Source: Candidatus Obscuribacterales bacterium
Lineage (GTDB): Bacteria; Cyanobacteriota; Vampirovibrionia; Obscuribacterales; Obscuribacteraceae
Length of the DNA: 64,000 nt
Direction of reading: 5' to 3'
NCBI GenBank assembly: GCA_019744775.1
Contig: JAIETZ010000009.1
Coordinates: 1 to 64,000 of the forward strand
Shown piece by piece: positions 1 to 8,619 of the stretch (position 1 is its first letter; each line of letters begins with the position of its first letter). The translations under genes were made by a program, and so were the position numbers. Under the pieces are notes generated by a model that did no database searches, was not told the DNA's origin, and saw only the letters and a program-made list of their open reading frames with translations.

Positions 1-102
1 CGAGGAATAGCCCGATTTTCATTCAACGTCAAGCCCCTATTTGACTTGACGTTATTTATTACCGTACAAGATGACAAAATGGAGGGGCCCGAAATGACAA
101 AG

Positions 103-663
103 CTAAATTAGTTCCCCCAACAACTTCTCAACCTGCGCTCGCGTCTCTTCGACCGAGCCCGAGTTATCGATCAGGTGATGTGCTTTACTCGCTTTAGCTT
201 CTTGTGAAAGTTGATTAGCCAGCCGCGCGTCTATTTCCGCGTCGGTAAAACCGTTCCGCAGCTTCAATCGCTCACGCAACTTCTGCGCATCGACATGCAC
301 AGACCAAATTTGGTCGTACTCACCTTCGAGATTTGCTTCGAATAAAAGTGGCACGAGATACGCCACAAGCGGCGCAGTGGATTCATCAGCAATCTTGCGA
401 CAAGCAATTATCGCATCCGGATGCAATATCGCCTCAAGATCCGCTTTCGCTTTCTTGTCACTAAAGACGAGTTTGCCTAATTCAACGCGATCAACCGTCC
501 CGAACCGCGCAACAACTTTCTCTCTCACGCTCTCTGAATTCGCCAAAAGATCATGAACGATCGCATCCGTATCGACAACAGTAATTCCCTTGCTTTGAAG
601 AATTGCGCCGATCGTGGATTTACCGGAGCCAATAGTGCCCGTAATCCCCAGCAGTTTTGACAC
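103..663 (-). CDS. coaE: Dephospho-CoA kinase
   Basis: CoaE phosphorylates the 3'-hydroxyl of dephospho-CoA, the last step of coenzyme A synthesis, in the cytosol. The 186-residue protein has the family's usual length. It shows an N-terminal P-loop (GTIGSGKST, residues 9-17), an early DTDAIVHDLL segment matching the family's conserved DxD region, and a C-terminal helix with the DNSGS motif seen near the lid/base site. The start is a GTG at 663-661, which shares one base with the TAG stop of the upstream gene (TAGTG), so the two are translationally coupled. The pairing with a secreted protein of unknown role does not inform its function. Identification is by motif and length and is secure. Confidence 0.93.
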   Translation of the reverse strand: MSKLLGITGTIGSGKSTIGAILQSKGITVVDTDAIVHDLLANSESVREKVVARFGTVDRVELGKLVFSDKKAKADLEAILHPDAIIACRKIADESTAPLVAYLVPLLFEANLEGEYDQIWSVHVDAQKLRERLKLRNGFTDAEIDARLANQLSQEAKASKAHHLIDNSGSVEETRAQVEKLLGELI

Positions 664-1292
664 TAAAATGTGCCCCCGTTGGACATTGATGATCCGGTGG
701 CTAACAACAAGTCATCTAAAATACCGGCAAGCGCCTGCTTGTCGCCGCGCTCAACATTCGCTTCGACAACCGACCGATTTCCCGGTACCGCTCTAACATT
801 GAATGAAATAGTCGCCGAATTTAATTGTGCTACAAGTCGGCCGGCAATACTGTCCATAAAGAGCACCATCAAGCCCTTCTTTGGGCATGTCGACAACAAC
901 GCAAAAAAAGTGTCGTCTTTGCTGCTTAGATAAACGCGCTTAGCGTCAACATTCATGCTGGGAATAAAGCGCTGTTGTATAGGTGGCGCAAAGGGCGGCA
1001 TGGAAAATGTGCTTGAAACAAAACTGTTTTTCTTCACAACACCCGCACGCCATGCAAGCGGTGGTTTTGGAATACCAGTCCCTCGTGGTGGAAGCATTTG
1101 TTCCTGTTGCATTGTGGGCAACAACGAACGATCCGGCACAGGGGGAGGCATAACAGAGGTCCCGGTGGTTTCTGTGGTTTCAGCCGGCAAAGTCGCCGGC
1201 AATTCCTGCGCGGAAACACCAGTAAATGCGCAGCTACTGAGAGTTAATCCCAGAAGAATTCGGCAGGTATTGGCAACAATTTCGGATTTCAC
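663..1292 (-). CDS. Secreted protein of unknown function
   Basis: I do not recognise this 209-residue protein. The N-terminus has a basic start and a hydrophobic stretch (residues about 10-28, ending CAFTGVSA) consistent with a Sec signal peptide, followed by a Pro/Thr-rich low-complexity segment to about residue 75. The C-terminal half (about 110-209) is more ordered, with alternating hydrophobic strands, and could be a small alpha/beta domain. The start is GTG at 1292 without an obvious Shine-Dalgarno sequence. Its stop overlaps the GTG start of coaE by one base, so it is the first gene of a two-gene operon. It is divergent from the TPR gene at 1443. The export prediction is moderate; the function is unknown. 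Confidence 0.7.
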   Translation of the reverse strand: MKSEIVANTCRILLGLTLSSCAFTGVSAQELPATLPAETTETTGTSVMPPPVPDRSLLPTMQQEQMLPPRGTGIPKPPLAWRAGVVKKNSFVSSTFSMPPFAPPIQQRFIPSMNVDAKRVYLSSKDDTFFALLSTCPKKGLMVLFMDSIAGRLVAQLNSATISFNVRAVPGNRSVVEANVERGDKQALAGILDDLLLATGSSMSNGGTF

Positions 1293-1442
1293 GATTGGAA
1301 GATTAGCAGGAGTTACTAAATTGTACGGGAAAGCTTTAGAAACATATTGTTGTAAGTAGAAGATAATTTTGCCAAGAGAACTAAAATATAGCTCTGTGCT
1401 TAGTGCAGCCTGCCAAGTATTGGCAATCGAGGTAAGATCGTT

Positions 1443-2978
1443 ATGGCTAAGAAAATCTATTTTGCGCTTCCTCTCACGCTAGTTTTAGCGACAGTGGTCA
1501 ATTGTGGTTGCCTGGAAGCCGCCACTCAGTACAAAAGAGTTACGAGACGAGCTTACAGTCACAGACCGCGAATTGCGATGCAAGTTCCAGAGACGCCGGC
1601 GAATTTGATTTCCGTCGGTGAGAAGTTCGCTCAACTGGGCGATTGGACAAACGCTCAGGCACAATTTGAGAAGGCAATTACAGCCAATGTCAACAATCCA
1701 GTTGGTCATTACAATTTGGGTGTTGCCGCAGCTCACTTGGGCAATTATGAAAAAGCAATCAACGCTTTGAACACCGCAATCATGCTGAAGCAAGATTATG
1801 TTGACGCTTACGTTGAACTCGCATGGGTTTTGAACAAGCAAGACAAATTAGATGACGCTTTGGCAGCAGCACAAAAGGCAATTGCGATTAACCCGGAAAG
1901 TTCCACAGCCAAAACAAATTTGGCAGCAATTGTAGAAAGAAAATCCGCTCTTGAAGCAAAAGCAAAACCGGAAGTTGCCACAACTGAGAATTTGCGAATT
2001 ACAAGTTGCGCAACAGCTAAACCAAGCGCTCAGGAGCAAGCGAATCTCGATAAAGCTCTTAGCGATGCACAAGAAAAGGTAAATGTCGACGATAAAAATG
2101 TTGAGGCGAGACTGGCTCTCGCTTTGACCTATTACAAGCGCGGCAATTTGATGAAGGCAAAAGAAGAAACTGAGAAAGCAATCAAGCTTGCACCAAACAA
2201 CAGCACGGCTCACGGCAATCTTGGTGTCATCTTAGGCAGCCTTGGTGATTACGCCGGACAAATCCGCGAAGAGAAAAAAGCAATTACGCTAAACGGTGCT
2301 GATGCAATTGCTTACGTCAATCTTGGTTGGGCACAAGCGCGTACCGGCAACTGGATGGATTCGTATCGTGCCTACAAGCATGCCGAAACCCTGGATACAA
2401 CTTGCCTGGAAGCCAAAGTTGGTCAAGGAATTGCTTTAGCTAAGCGCGGCCGCCAAAACGAAGCAGTGGCACTACTCAAGCAATTATGTGATGAGTCACC
2501 AAAGTCTCCATTGCCTTACATCGCAATGGGCACCGTTAGACTCGACAGAGGCAATTTGGACGAAGCAATTAAGCTCTTCAAGCAAGCCTTGGAGCTTGAG
2601 CCTTCCAACATGGAAGCAAGCGAGCGTCTGGCCGCTCTTGAGCTTGGTAAAGGTGATTGGTCATCGGCTGCTGCTCGCTACAAGGAACTAGTTTCCAGAT
2701 CTGCCGGCAACGCTGAGTGCCAAATTGGCTTGGGTCTTTCCCTTTCCAAAAACGGTGACTTCAAAGGCGCCGAAGAAGCCTTCTCCGAAGCCGTAAAATT
2801 GGCTCCGGCAAACGCCTCCGCCCACGCCGGCTTGGGACTCTCCCTAGCTGCCCGCGGCAACAAGGAAGAGGCTATCAAGGAAGTTAATAAAGCTCTTGAA
2901 TTAAACCCGAAAGAAGACTTAGCGGTCTTGCTTTTGAACAACCTGAACAAGCCAAAGGCTGTTGCGGGAGTACAATAA
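1443..2978 (+). CDS. Secreted TPR-repeat protein (about 11 TPRs)
   Basis: This 511-residue protein is almost entirely tetratricopeptide repeats, helical scaffolds for protein binding. A Sec signal peptide spans about residues 1-26 (basic MAKK, hydrophobic core, small residues before the mature part). Three TPRs follow at about 55-160, then a charged Ala/Lys/Glu linker, then eight more from about 215 to 500. They show the W/L-G-Y-A-P spacing, for example NLGVAAAHLGNYEKAI and LNPKE ends. A GAGG Shine-Dalgarno-like element lies about 10 nt before the ATG. No enzymatic domain is visible, so a periplasmic or extracellular scaffold is inferred. The gene stands alone, 178 bp before a second secreted TPR protein. 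Confidence 0.9.
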   Translation: MAKKIYFALPLTLVLATVVNCGCLEAATQYKRVTRRAYSHRPRIAMQVPETPANLISVGEKFAQLGDWTNAQAQFEKAITANVNNPVGHYNLGVAAAHLGNYEKAINALNTAIMLKQDYVDAYVELAWVLNKQDKLDDALAAAQKAIAINPESSTAKTNLAAIVERKSALEAKAKPEVATTENLRITSCATAKPSAQEQANLDKALSDAQEKVNVDDKNVEARLALALTYYKRGNLMKAKEETEKAIKLAPNNSTAHGNLGVILGSLGDYAGQIREEKKAITLNGADAIAYVNLGWAQARTGNWMDSYRAYKHAETLDTTCLEAKVGQGIALAKRGRQNEAVALLKQLCDESPKSPLPYIAMGTVRLDRGNLDEAIKLFKQALELEPSNMEASERLAALELGKGDWSSAAARYKELVSRSAGNAECQIGLGLSLSKNGDFKGAEEAFSEAVKLAPANASAHAGLGLSLAARGNKEEAIKEVNKALELNPKEDLAVLLLNNLNKPKAVAGVQ

Positions 2979-3155
2979 GAGACGACAGCAAGAAGCGAAG
3001 CAAGCGTTGCGACATAGCAATGCGCGGCGGAGCGAAGACGGGTTGCTGGATAGCAAGCGAAGGTGGAGGCGTGAGCCGGAACCGGAGCGTTAAATAGGGA
3101 ACATTAGTTGACCAGTATCGTCGGTAGGTCCGTAAGCTGGTTGGGGTAGCAACTA

Positions 3156-4196
3156 ATGAAGAAACTAGCTTTTACGTTTGCGATCATGGCCCTTTTGGGC
3201 GCGAATCCGGTATTGGCCGAAACCGCCTTTGAACAAGGCGTTCGCAGTTATCATGCCGGGCGGTATAAGCATGCCGTTGTTTTTCTAAGCCAAGCAGTTA
3301 GCCTCGATCCGACAAATTCGCTCGGGCACTACTATTTAGCTAATACGCTGACCAGGCTTAACCAAGCACAAGAAGCTTTAATCGAGTACCAAATTTGTAA
3401 GCGGTTGGACCCTACAGGACCAGTTGCCGGCTATTGCAAACAAGCGGTACAGGCAATTGCGGCGCAAGACAAACAGGTGCAGCACTTGGCTGACGCCTCA
3501 GAGGATATATCTGATAGTGGTACCACGAGGACAGAAAGCAACACTTCACGCTTAAGCAAACACCCTGATATAAATAGGGCAATGTTTGTAATTCGACGTG
3601 AAGTCGAATACGAAAAAGACAAACACAAATTGCAGGCCGAAGCCGGCAAAAAAGCAGCAATCGCATCAGCCGAACATGCTGCGCGCCAAATTAAAGAGCA
3701 GGCAGAGGCGGATATTGAACGGGCCGCCAATGAATCTTGGACAGCGGTGCCCACAGTGATACGTAATATGCTAACGAGCAACTACATCTACAATCCGGAA
3801 CTTGCACGCTTACGAGCTGACGAAATTAGAAGGAATGCCGAAGAAGCGGAAAAGAAAGCACGCAGGTTTGGCGAAATGAAGGCGGCAGAATATACCAAAT
3901 TGTCAGCGGACAAACAAAAAGTTTTGGACGAAGTGGCTGTTAATCTCAGAAGCCAAATGGAACAGCCGGCCGGACCAAGTGGTGTCAAGTTGCAGCCGGT
4001 CGGAACAGATTTATATGTTCGTTACTATGGCAATTACGGAAAATCAGGCACTGCCAACGGTGCCCGCCCGCAGGGAATAAACAGCCGTCTGGAACTTCGT
4101 GGACAGCGCGCCACCGGCAAATTCGTGAACGATGAGCAGGGCGGTACGGCAAATTCTCGAATTATTAAGATGGTTCGTGGAAAAGTTTTGCATTAA
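3156..4196 (+). CDS. Secreted protein with N-terminal TPRs and central coiled coil
   Basis: The 346-residue product starts with a clear signal peptide (MKKLAFTFAIMALLGANPVLA, cleavage after about residue 21). It is followed by roughly two TPR units (residues 23-90: FEQGVRSYHAGRYKHAV, then NSLGHYYLANTLTRLNQAQEA). A long Lys/Glu/Ala-rich helical segment (about 150-275) looks like a coiled coil, and the C-terminal 70 residues are Gly/Arg-rich and probably flexible. It resembles the preceding TPR protein only in architecture. A structural or scaffolding role outside the cytoplasm is inferred; no catalytic motif is seen. The gene is followed directly by the strong promoter of the structured RNA at 4241. 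Confidence 0.82.
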   Translation: MKKLAFTFAIMALLGANPVLAETAFEQGVRSYHAGRYKHAVVFLSQAVSLDPTNSLGHYYLANTLTRLNQAQEALIEYQICKRLDPTGPVAGYCKQAVQAIAAQDKQVQHLADASEDISDSGTTRTESNTSRLSKHPDINRAMFVIRREVEYEKDKHKLQAEAGKKAAIASAEHAARQIKEQAEADIERAANESWTAVPTVIRNMLTSNYIYNPELARLRADEIRRNAEEAEKKARRFGEMKAAEYTKLSADKQKVLDEVAVNLRSQMEQPAGPSGVKLQPVGTDLYVRYYGNYGKSGTANGARPQGINSRLELRGQRATGKFVNDEQGGTANSRIIKMVRGKVLH

Positions 4197-4203
4197 TTTT
4201 GCA

Positions 4204-4233
4204 TTGACACCGCTTCGAAAAACCCGCTATGAT
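4204..4233 (+). promoter_or_regulatory. Strong sigma70-type promoter of the structured RNA
   Basis: A perfect -35 box TTGACA (4204-4209) and a near-consensus -10 box TATGAT (4228-4233) are separated by 18 nt. The predicted transcription start at about 4240-4241 coincides with the first base of the closing stem of the downstream RNA, which argues for a dedicated non-coding transcript rather than a simple mRNA leader. Confidence 0.8.
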
Positions 4234-4240
4234 TTTTTTA

Positions 4241-4440
4241 GTCTCGGTCTAGGGCAATGCATAAAAGTTTTGTCCTACAAATATCGAGAAAACGGGGTTC
4301 CAACTCGAGACGATGACGTATACCTATGAACCTTGTTCGTCGGATACAAAAGGAGTAGGAAACGGTTAAGCGTTAAGGCGGTCCCCCACCTGGGAAATCC
4401 TGGGTCAAAACTCGACAGCTGGTCCTCGGCTGAGACCAAT
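4241..4440 (+). ncRNA. Structured small RNA, probably 6S RNA-like
   Basis: The region between the strong promoter and tsaE has no ORF but folds as a closed rod. The 5' end (4241-4255) pairs with the 3' end (4422-4436) in about 14 base pairs with one mismatch (T4250/C4427), followed by a T-run at 4440-4444. Inside, further helices are possible, for example 4250-4257 with 4270-4277 and a helix joining GUAUACC at about 4318-4324 to GGAUAC at about 4342-4347. Length (about 197 nt), a long closing stem beginning at the transcription start, and single-stranded purine-rich interior segments are the hallmarks of 6S RNA, the RNA-polymerase-binding regulator. I infer that identity from shape, not sequence homology. 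An unrelated regulatory RNA or a tsaE leader remains possible. Confidence 0.55.
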
Positions 4441-4458
4441 TTTTGAAATAAACCAAAT

Positions 4459-4971
4459 ATGCAATTCGAAGCTACCACTTTTTTGATTGACACGGAGGCT
4501 AGCAAGGCTCTGGGTCGCGAGCTGGGAAAGGCTATCGAGGAACGAGCTGTCATTGCCTTGTTGGGCGAACTGGGTGCCGGCAAGACAACCCTCGTTCAAG
4601 GCTTAGGAGAAGGCTTGGACGTCACCGAGACTATAAATAGCCCTACTTTCACGATGCTAAATGAATATCATTCGGGCAGACTACCGCTCTATCATTTAGA
4701 TCTTTATCGCTTTTCCGAAGATCCCGAGTTAACCTTTGGGCAAACCGGACTTGAATTATTCCTAGCCGAATTGAATGAAATTCAGCAAACTAAAGGCATC
4801 GTAGTTTTGGAATGGGCCAACTATCTGAAACAGTATCTTCCCGATGATCACTTGGTCGTTAAGCTAAATTACACGGAAGATCGTCTTGGCAGGATTGCCA
4901 CACTGTTCGCCAACGGCGCCAACTCCGGCAAAATTCTAGAAAGACTTCCTGACAAAGTTATTTCTTCCTAA
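4459..4971 (+). CDS. tsaE: tRNA threonylcarbamoyladenosine biosynthesis ATPase TsaE
   Basis: TsaE is the ATPase that works with TsaB and TsaD to make N6-threonylcarbamoyladenosine at position 37 of ANN-decoding tRNAs. The 170-residue protein shows the Walker A loop GELGAGKT (residues 36-43) and the family blocks SPTFTMLNEY (61-70), LYHLDLYR (77-84) and VVLEWA (115-120, Walker B-like). The length is typical, with a modest C-terminal extension. No Shine-Dalgarno sequence precedes the ATG, and the start lies only about 15 nt after the T-run of the structured RNA. Translation may therefore depend on read-through from that RNA's promoter or on a leaderless-like start. Confidence 0.93.
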   Translation: MQFEATTFLIDTEASKALGRELGKAIEERAVIALLGELGAGKTTLVQGLGEGLDVTETINSPTFTMLNEYHSGRLPLYHLDLYRFSEDPELTFGQTGLELFLAELNEIQQTKGIVVLEWANYLKQYLPDDHLVVKLNYTEDRLGRIATLFANGANSGKILERLPDKVISS

Positions 4972-5042
4972 TAATTGTTATAGTTTAGTCGGGGTAATAA
5001 TCAATATATGTAGAGAGGGTTCGCTGGTTGTTTAGACGACCA

Positions 5043-5051
5043 TGCTATACT
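5043..5051 (+). promoter_or_regulatory. Extended -10 promoter of topA
   Basis: TGC followed by TATACT (5046-5051) forms an extended -10 element. The -35 region (about 5023-5030) is only weakly matched. Transcription would start near 5058, after the upstream in-frame codons at 5028, which supports translation of topA from 5103. Confidence 0.5.
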
Positions 5052-5102
5052 CTCGCTTCGTTCGAATACTTGACATACATTATAAGGAAGCAACAAGTTC
5101 CA

Positions 5103-7412
5103 ATGGCAAAATCACTAGTAATTGTTGAGTCGCCAGCCAAAGCGAAAACAATAAGTAAGATCCTCGGCAAAGATTTTCAGGTCAAGGCATCAATCGGTCA
5201 CGTTCGCGATCTACCGCGCAATAAGCTGGGAGTGAACGTTCGTAAGAATTTTGAACCGGAGTACGAAGTTCTCCGCGAAAAAGAACCAATCGTAAAAGAA
5301 TTAAAAGAAGCAGCGAAGGAAGCAGATAAAGTTTACCTGGCACCAGACCCTGACCGTGAAGGTGAAGCCATTGCCTGGCACTTGTCTGAGTTGTTGAACT
5401 TGCCGAAGAGCAAATTGCATCGTATTGAGTTCAACGAAATTACAAAAGAAGCTGTTTTAAAAGCGATCAAGTCTCCTCGCCAAATCGATAAGCGTCTAGT
5501 TGATGCTCAACAAGCGCGTCGCGTTTTGGATAGATTGGTCGGCTACAAGATAAGCCCACTTCTCTGGCGCAAGGTCAATGGACGTTCGGCTGGTCGCGTA
5601 CAAAGCGTTGCCGTTCGTTTGATCTGTGAGCGTGAAGCAGAAATTGATGCGTTCGATCCACAAGAATATTGGTCTATTAAAGGTGAATTTTCGCGTGCTC
5701 GTTCTAAGCAAGCATTCACGGCTGCTTTGTCCAAGTGGCAAGGTAAGCGTGTTATTGCTGCAACTGATAAGCAAACAGCCACCTCGATGATTATTTCAAC
5801 CGAGAAAAAGGCAAAAGAAATCCTCAAGGCTACAGAAGGCAAGGATTTCAAAGTCTCTTCAGTTACGGACAAGGAAAGTCAGCGTCAAACACCGCCGCCT
5901 TTCATTACATCAACACTGCAGCGTGAAGCAGCAACTCAACTTGGTTATCCGGTAAAGAAAACCATGCAAGTTGCCCAATCACTATATGAAGGTGTCGAGC
6001 TTGGCTCGCAAGGACCAGTGGGTCTTATCACCTACATGCGTACCGACTCGACACGTATTGCCAGTGAGGCACAAGATGAAGCGCGTGCTTACATCAAGGC
6101 CACCTACGGCAAGCAGTACATTCCGGACAAACCGAAACAATATACGCGTAAAGCTAACAACGTGCAGGATGCCCACGAAGCAATTCGTCCAACTGCAGCT
6201 TCCCATACACCGGAGTCTCTCAAGGGACATTTAAACAACGACCAGTTCAAGTTGTACAAGCTGATTTGGGAACGCTTTTTAGCCAGCCAAATGACGCCTG
6301 CTGAATTGGTTACAACATCTGTTGAGATAGAAGCTGGTGATGCTGTATTCCGCGCTTCGGACACCAAAGTCAAATTCGCCGGTTTCACACTCGTCTATAA
6401 CAGAATGGCTAGTGACAGCGATGACGAGGAAGAAGAAAAGACAAGCTTGCCCGAATTGAAAAAAGGCGAAGCGGTCAATTTGAAGAAGCTTGATCCCAAG
6501 CAGCACTTCACTCAACCGCCACCACGCTATTCAGAAGCCAGCTTGGTTAAGACGCTTGAAGAACTCGGTATCGGCCGACCATCAACATACGCAGCAACAG
6601 TTGCCACAATTGTTGATCGTAAATATGTTGAGCGTTTGCAAAAGCAATTGTCTCCTACCAAATTAGGTCAGGCCGTCAATTTGCTTCTCGTTGAGCACTT
6701 CGGCGATATCGTTGATGTTCGCTTTACGGCCGACATGGAAGCCAAACTCGACCAAATAGAAGAAGACAAAGTCGAATGGCACGGCATGCTGAAAGACTTC
6801 TACACGCCTTTCGGTGCAACTCTGAAGAAGGCACAAGAGAACATGGACAAAGTCCTTATTCTCTCTGACCACAAGTGTCCAACATGCGGTCAAGCCATGG
6901 CAGTGCGTTCATCACGATTTGGTCAGTTCTTGGGCTGCGTCGGTTATCCGGAATGCAAAACCAAAATTGCCTTGACCAAGGATGGACAGCCGGTTCCAGA
7001 AGATCGTCCTTCTGAAGAGAAGTGCACGACCTGTAAAGGACCGATGCTTATTCGCTATGGTAGATACGGTGATTATCTTGCTTGCGCAGCAGAAGACTGC
7101 AAAGAACAACGTCCGATTCTCAAATACACAGGCGTTGCCTGCCCTCGCGAGGGTTGTGGCGGCCAGATAATTGAGAAGAAGTCGTGGCGCGGCAAAATGT
7201 TCTACGGATGCAGCCATTATTCTGCCAAGAAATGCGAAACAGCATTTTGGTACCCGCCTGTTATTTCCGGCGGACCAAAAGGCGACAACAAGTGTCCTAA
7301 GTGTGCCCATTTGCTCATCTACAAGACACTTAAGCGCGGCGACCAGATTGCTTGCTCCGTCAAGGAATGCGGTTTTGCTGAACAAGCCACCGGTCTGGAA
7401 AAGCACGCGTAA
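5103..7412 (+). CDS. topA: DNA topoisomerase I
   Basis: TopA is a type IA topoisomerase that relaxes negative supercoils by nicking one strand through a catalytic tyrosine. The 769-residue protein begins with the Toprim domain (SLVIVESPAKAKTI, then DPDREGEAIAWH with the metal-binding DxD). The central gate domain contains the active site (ITYMRTDSTRI, tyrosine in TYMR). It ends in four C4 zinc-ribbon modules (pairs CPTC/CxxxxxC from about residue 590 to the end). Start choice: an in-frame upstream extension to 5028 exists, but the ATG at 5103 follows AAGGAAG (5084-5090), matches the family N-terminus and lies after the predicted promoter. It is a single gene, not obviously in an operon. Confidence 0.96.
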   Translation: MAKSLVIVESPAKAKTISKILGKDFQVKASIGHVRDLPRNKLGVNVRKNFEPEYEVLREKEPIVKELKEAAKEADKVYLAPDPDREGEAIAWHLSELLNLPKSKLHRIEFNEITKEAVLKAIKSPRQIDKRLVDAQQARRVLDRLVGYKISPLLWRKVNGRSAGRVQSVAVRLICEREAEIDAFDPQEYWSIKGEFSRARSKQAFTAALSKWQGKRVIAATDKQTATSMIISTEKKAKEILKATEGKDFKVSSVTDKESQRQTPPPFITSTLQREAATQLGYPVKKTMQVAQSLYEGVELGSQGPVGLITYMRTDSTRIASEAQDEARAYIKATYGKQYIPDKPKQYTRKANNVQDAHEAIRPTAASHTPESLKGHLNNDQFKLYKLIWERFLASQMTPAELVTTSVEIEAGDAVFRASDTKVKFAGFTLVYNRMASDSDDEEEEKTSLPELKKGEAVNLKKLDPKQHFTQPPPRYSEASLVKTLEELGIGRPSTYAATVATIVDRKYVERLQKQLSPTKLGQAVNLLLVEHFGDIVDVRFTADMEAKLDQIEEDKVEWHGMLKDFYTPFGATLKKAQENMDKVLILSDHKCPTCGQAMAVRSSRFGQFLGCVGYPECKTKIALTKDGQPVPEDRPSEEKCTTCKGPMLIRYGRYGDYLACAAEDCKEQRPILKYTGVACPREGCGGQIIEKKSWRGKMFYGCSHYSAKKCETAFWYPPVISGGPKGDNKCPKCAHLLIYKTLKRGDQIACSVKECGFAEQATGLEKHA

Positions 7413-7453
7413 AGCTGTTCGTAACTTGCCTCCCATCGTGCCCTGCCTCCGTA

Positions 7454-7473
7454 GGGGCGCATTGCATGCGCCC
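7454..7473. repeat. Short palindromic repeat, copy 1
   Basis: GGGCGCAT and ATGCGCCC (7455-7462 and 7466-7473) form an 8-bp perfect inverted repeat around TGC. The same core recurs at 33323-33341 and, in the opposite orientation of the asymmetric centre, at 43664-43682. This copy sits 3' of topA and 5' of the protease gene. Confidence 0.75.
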
Positions 7474-7554
7474 GCCTGCGGATTCTACGAAACCCCACTG
7501 GCGCTGCGTATAAGCCCCATTGAGGGCTGATATTAAATTGGTTATTCTCTCGCC

Positions 7555-8451
7555 ATGATAGTTGAAATGCTCATGGTTGCTGCGTTATTTGGCTCTGGTC
7601 CCCAGACTGGGTCTTCGATTGACTGCGAGATAGCCTCTCCTGTCGCTAAGCCGGGTAAGCATTTTGATGTTTTGTCGGAAAGTAAGAAGGACCGTTTTAT
7701 CCCAACTCTTAGCGAAGGCAGACCGGCTCTTGACGATAACCTGACTGTCTACAAAGGACAGTCACAGGCCGCCGTAAATTACTGTCACGCAGTCAATGCC
7801 AGTGTGCTCCTTATCAAAGAAGGTCCGGATATGGCAGCTGCTGCTTCCGGGCAAGTATCCTGCTGGGGGAGAAATATCTGGGAGAGCGCCGGACCGTCTG
7901 CCGCCACTGGATTTTTTGTAGACAAGAATGGACTAATCGCTACCAACAGTCATTTCGTTAGAGACAAAAAGAAAATCTTTGCTCGTGTTGCCGACGGTAC
8001 ACTTTATCCAACCGAAACAATTTACGCTGATGCGCAAAACGATATTGCAATTTTGCGAGTACAAAAGAAAGCTGATAGCGAAAAATTTTTCGCGCTGAAA
8101 TTAGGTTCTTCGGAAAATTTGCAACCAGGTGATGAATTGAACATTGTCGGTCATCCGTTGGCGAGAATCGATTTGTTTATTTCACCTGGAAAAGTAGCAA
8201 CACTTGATGGAGAAACATCAAGACAAATTGCATCCATAAGGCCTGATGTAGTTCAGAACAAATTTTTGAAACTCACCAACCACATTGAATTAGGAAATTC
8301 CGGATCGCCTGTTCTTGACAAAAATTCCAAAGTTGTTGCAATTTGTTTTGCTCGTTATTGTCGCTCGAAAGGTGCCGTTCCAATTTTGACGCTTGCCACC
8401 AGAGCAGAACTTATTCAAAACGCTTTAGACGAAGCCAAAAAGAGTAGATGA
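7555..8451 (+). CDS. Trypsin-like (S1C/DegP-type) serine protease without PDZ domain
   Basis: The 298-residue protein carries a chymotrypsin-fold protease domain at about residues 110-290. The catalytic triad is visible as His133 (TNSHFV), Asp163 (NDIAIL) and Ser249 (GNSGSP), in the order and spacing of HtrA-family proteases. No PDZ domain follows, so it would be a single-domain enzyme. The N-terminus (MIVEMLMVAALFGSG) is hydrophobic and may be a short signal peptide or anchor, and a roughly 90-residue uncharacterised segment precedes the protease domain. Two cysteine pairs could form disulfides, consistent with export. It has its own transcription unit by spacing. A periplasmic housekeeping protease is likely; the substrate is unknown. 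Confidence 0.85.
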   Translation: MIVEMLMVAALFGSGPQTGSSIDCEIASPVAKPGKHFDVLSESKKDRFIPTLSEGRPALDDNLTVYKGQSQAAVNYCHAVNASVLLIKEGPDMAAAASGQVSCWGRNIWESAGPSAATGFFVDKNGLIATNSHFVRDKKKIFARVADGTLYPTETIYADAQNDIAILRVQKKADSEKFFALKLGSSENLQPGDELNIVGHPLARIDLFISPGKVATLDGETSRQIASIRPDVVQNKFLKLTNHIELGNSGSPVLDKNSKVVAICFARYCRSKGAVPILTLATRAELIQNALDEAKKSR

Positions 8452-8619
8452 CAAGCGGGGGTTGATGGTTACAACTTTGTTGCAAAAGATTCTCAATAAC
8501 ACCATTGCCTGTATTATCTACACATCGAGAGACGGAATACTTATCAAGTGGTATTAGGCACGTGGCCTGACTCATTCCACCTTCTCTTGGATTCTTTGAT
8601 CTAGAACAGGAAACTATTG

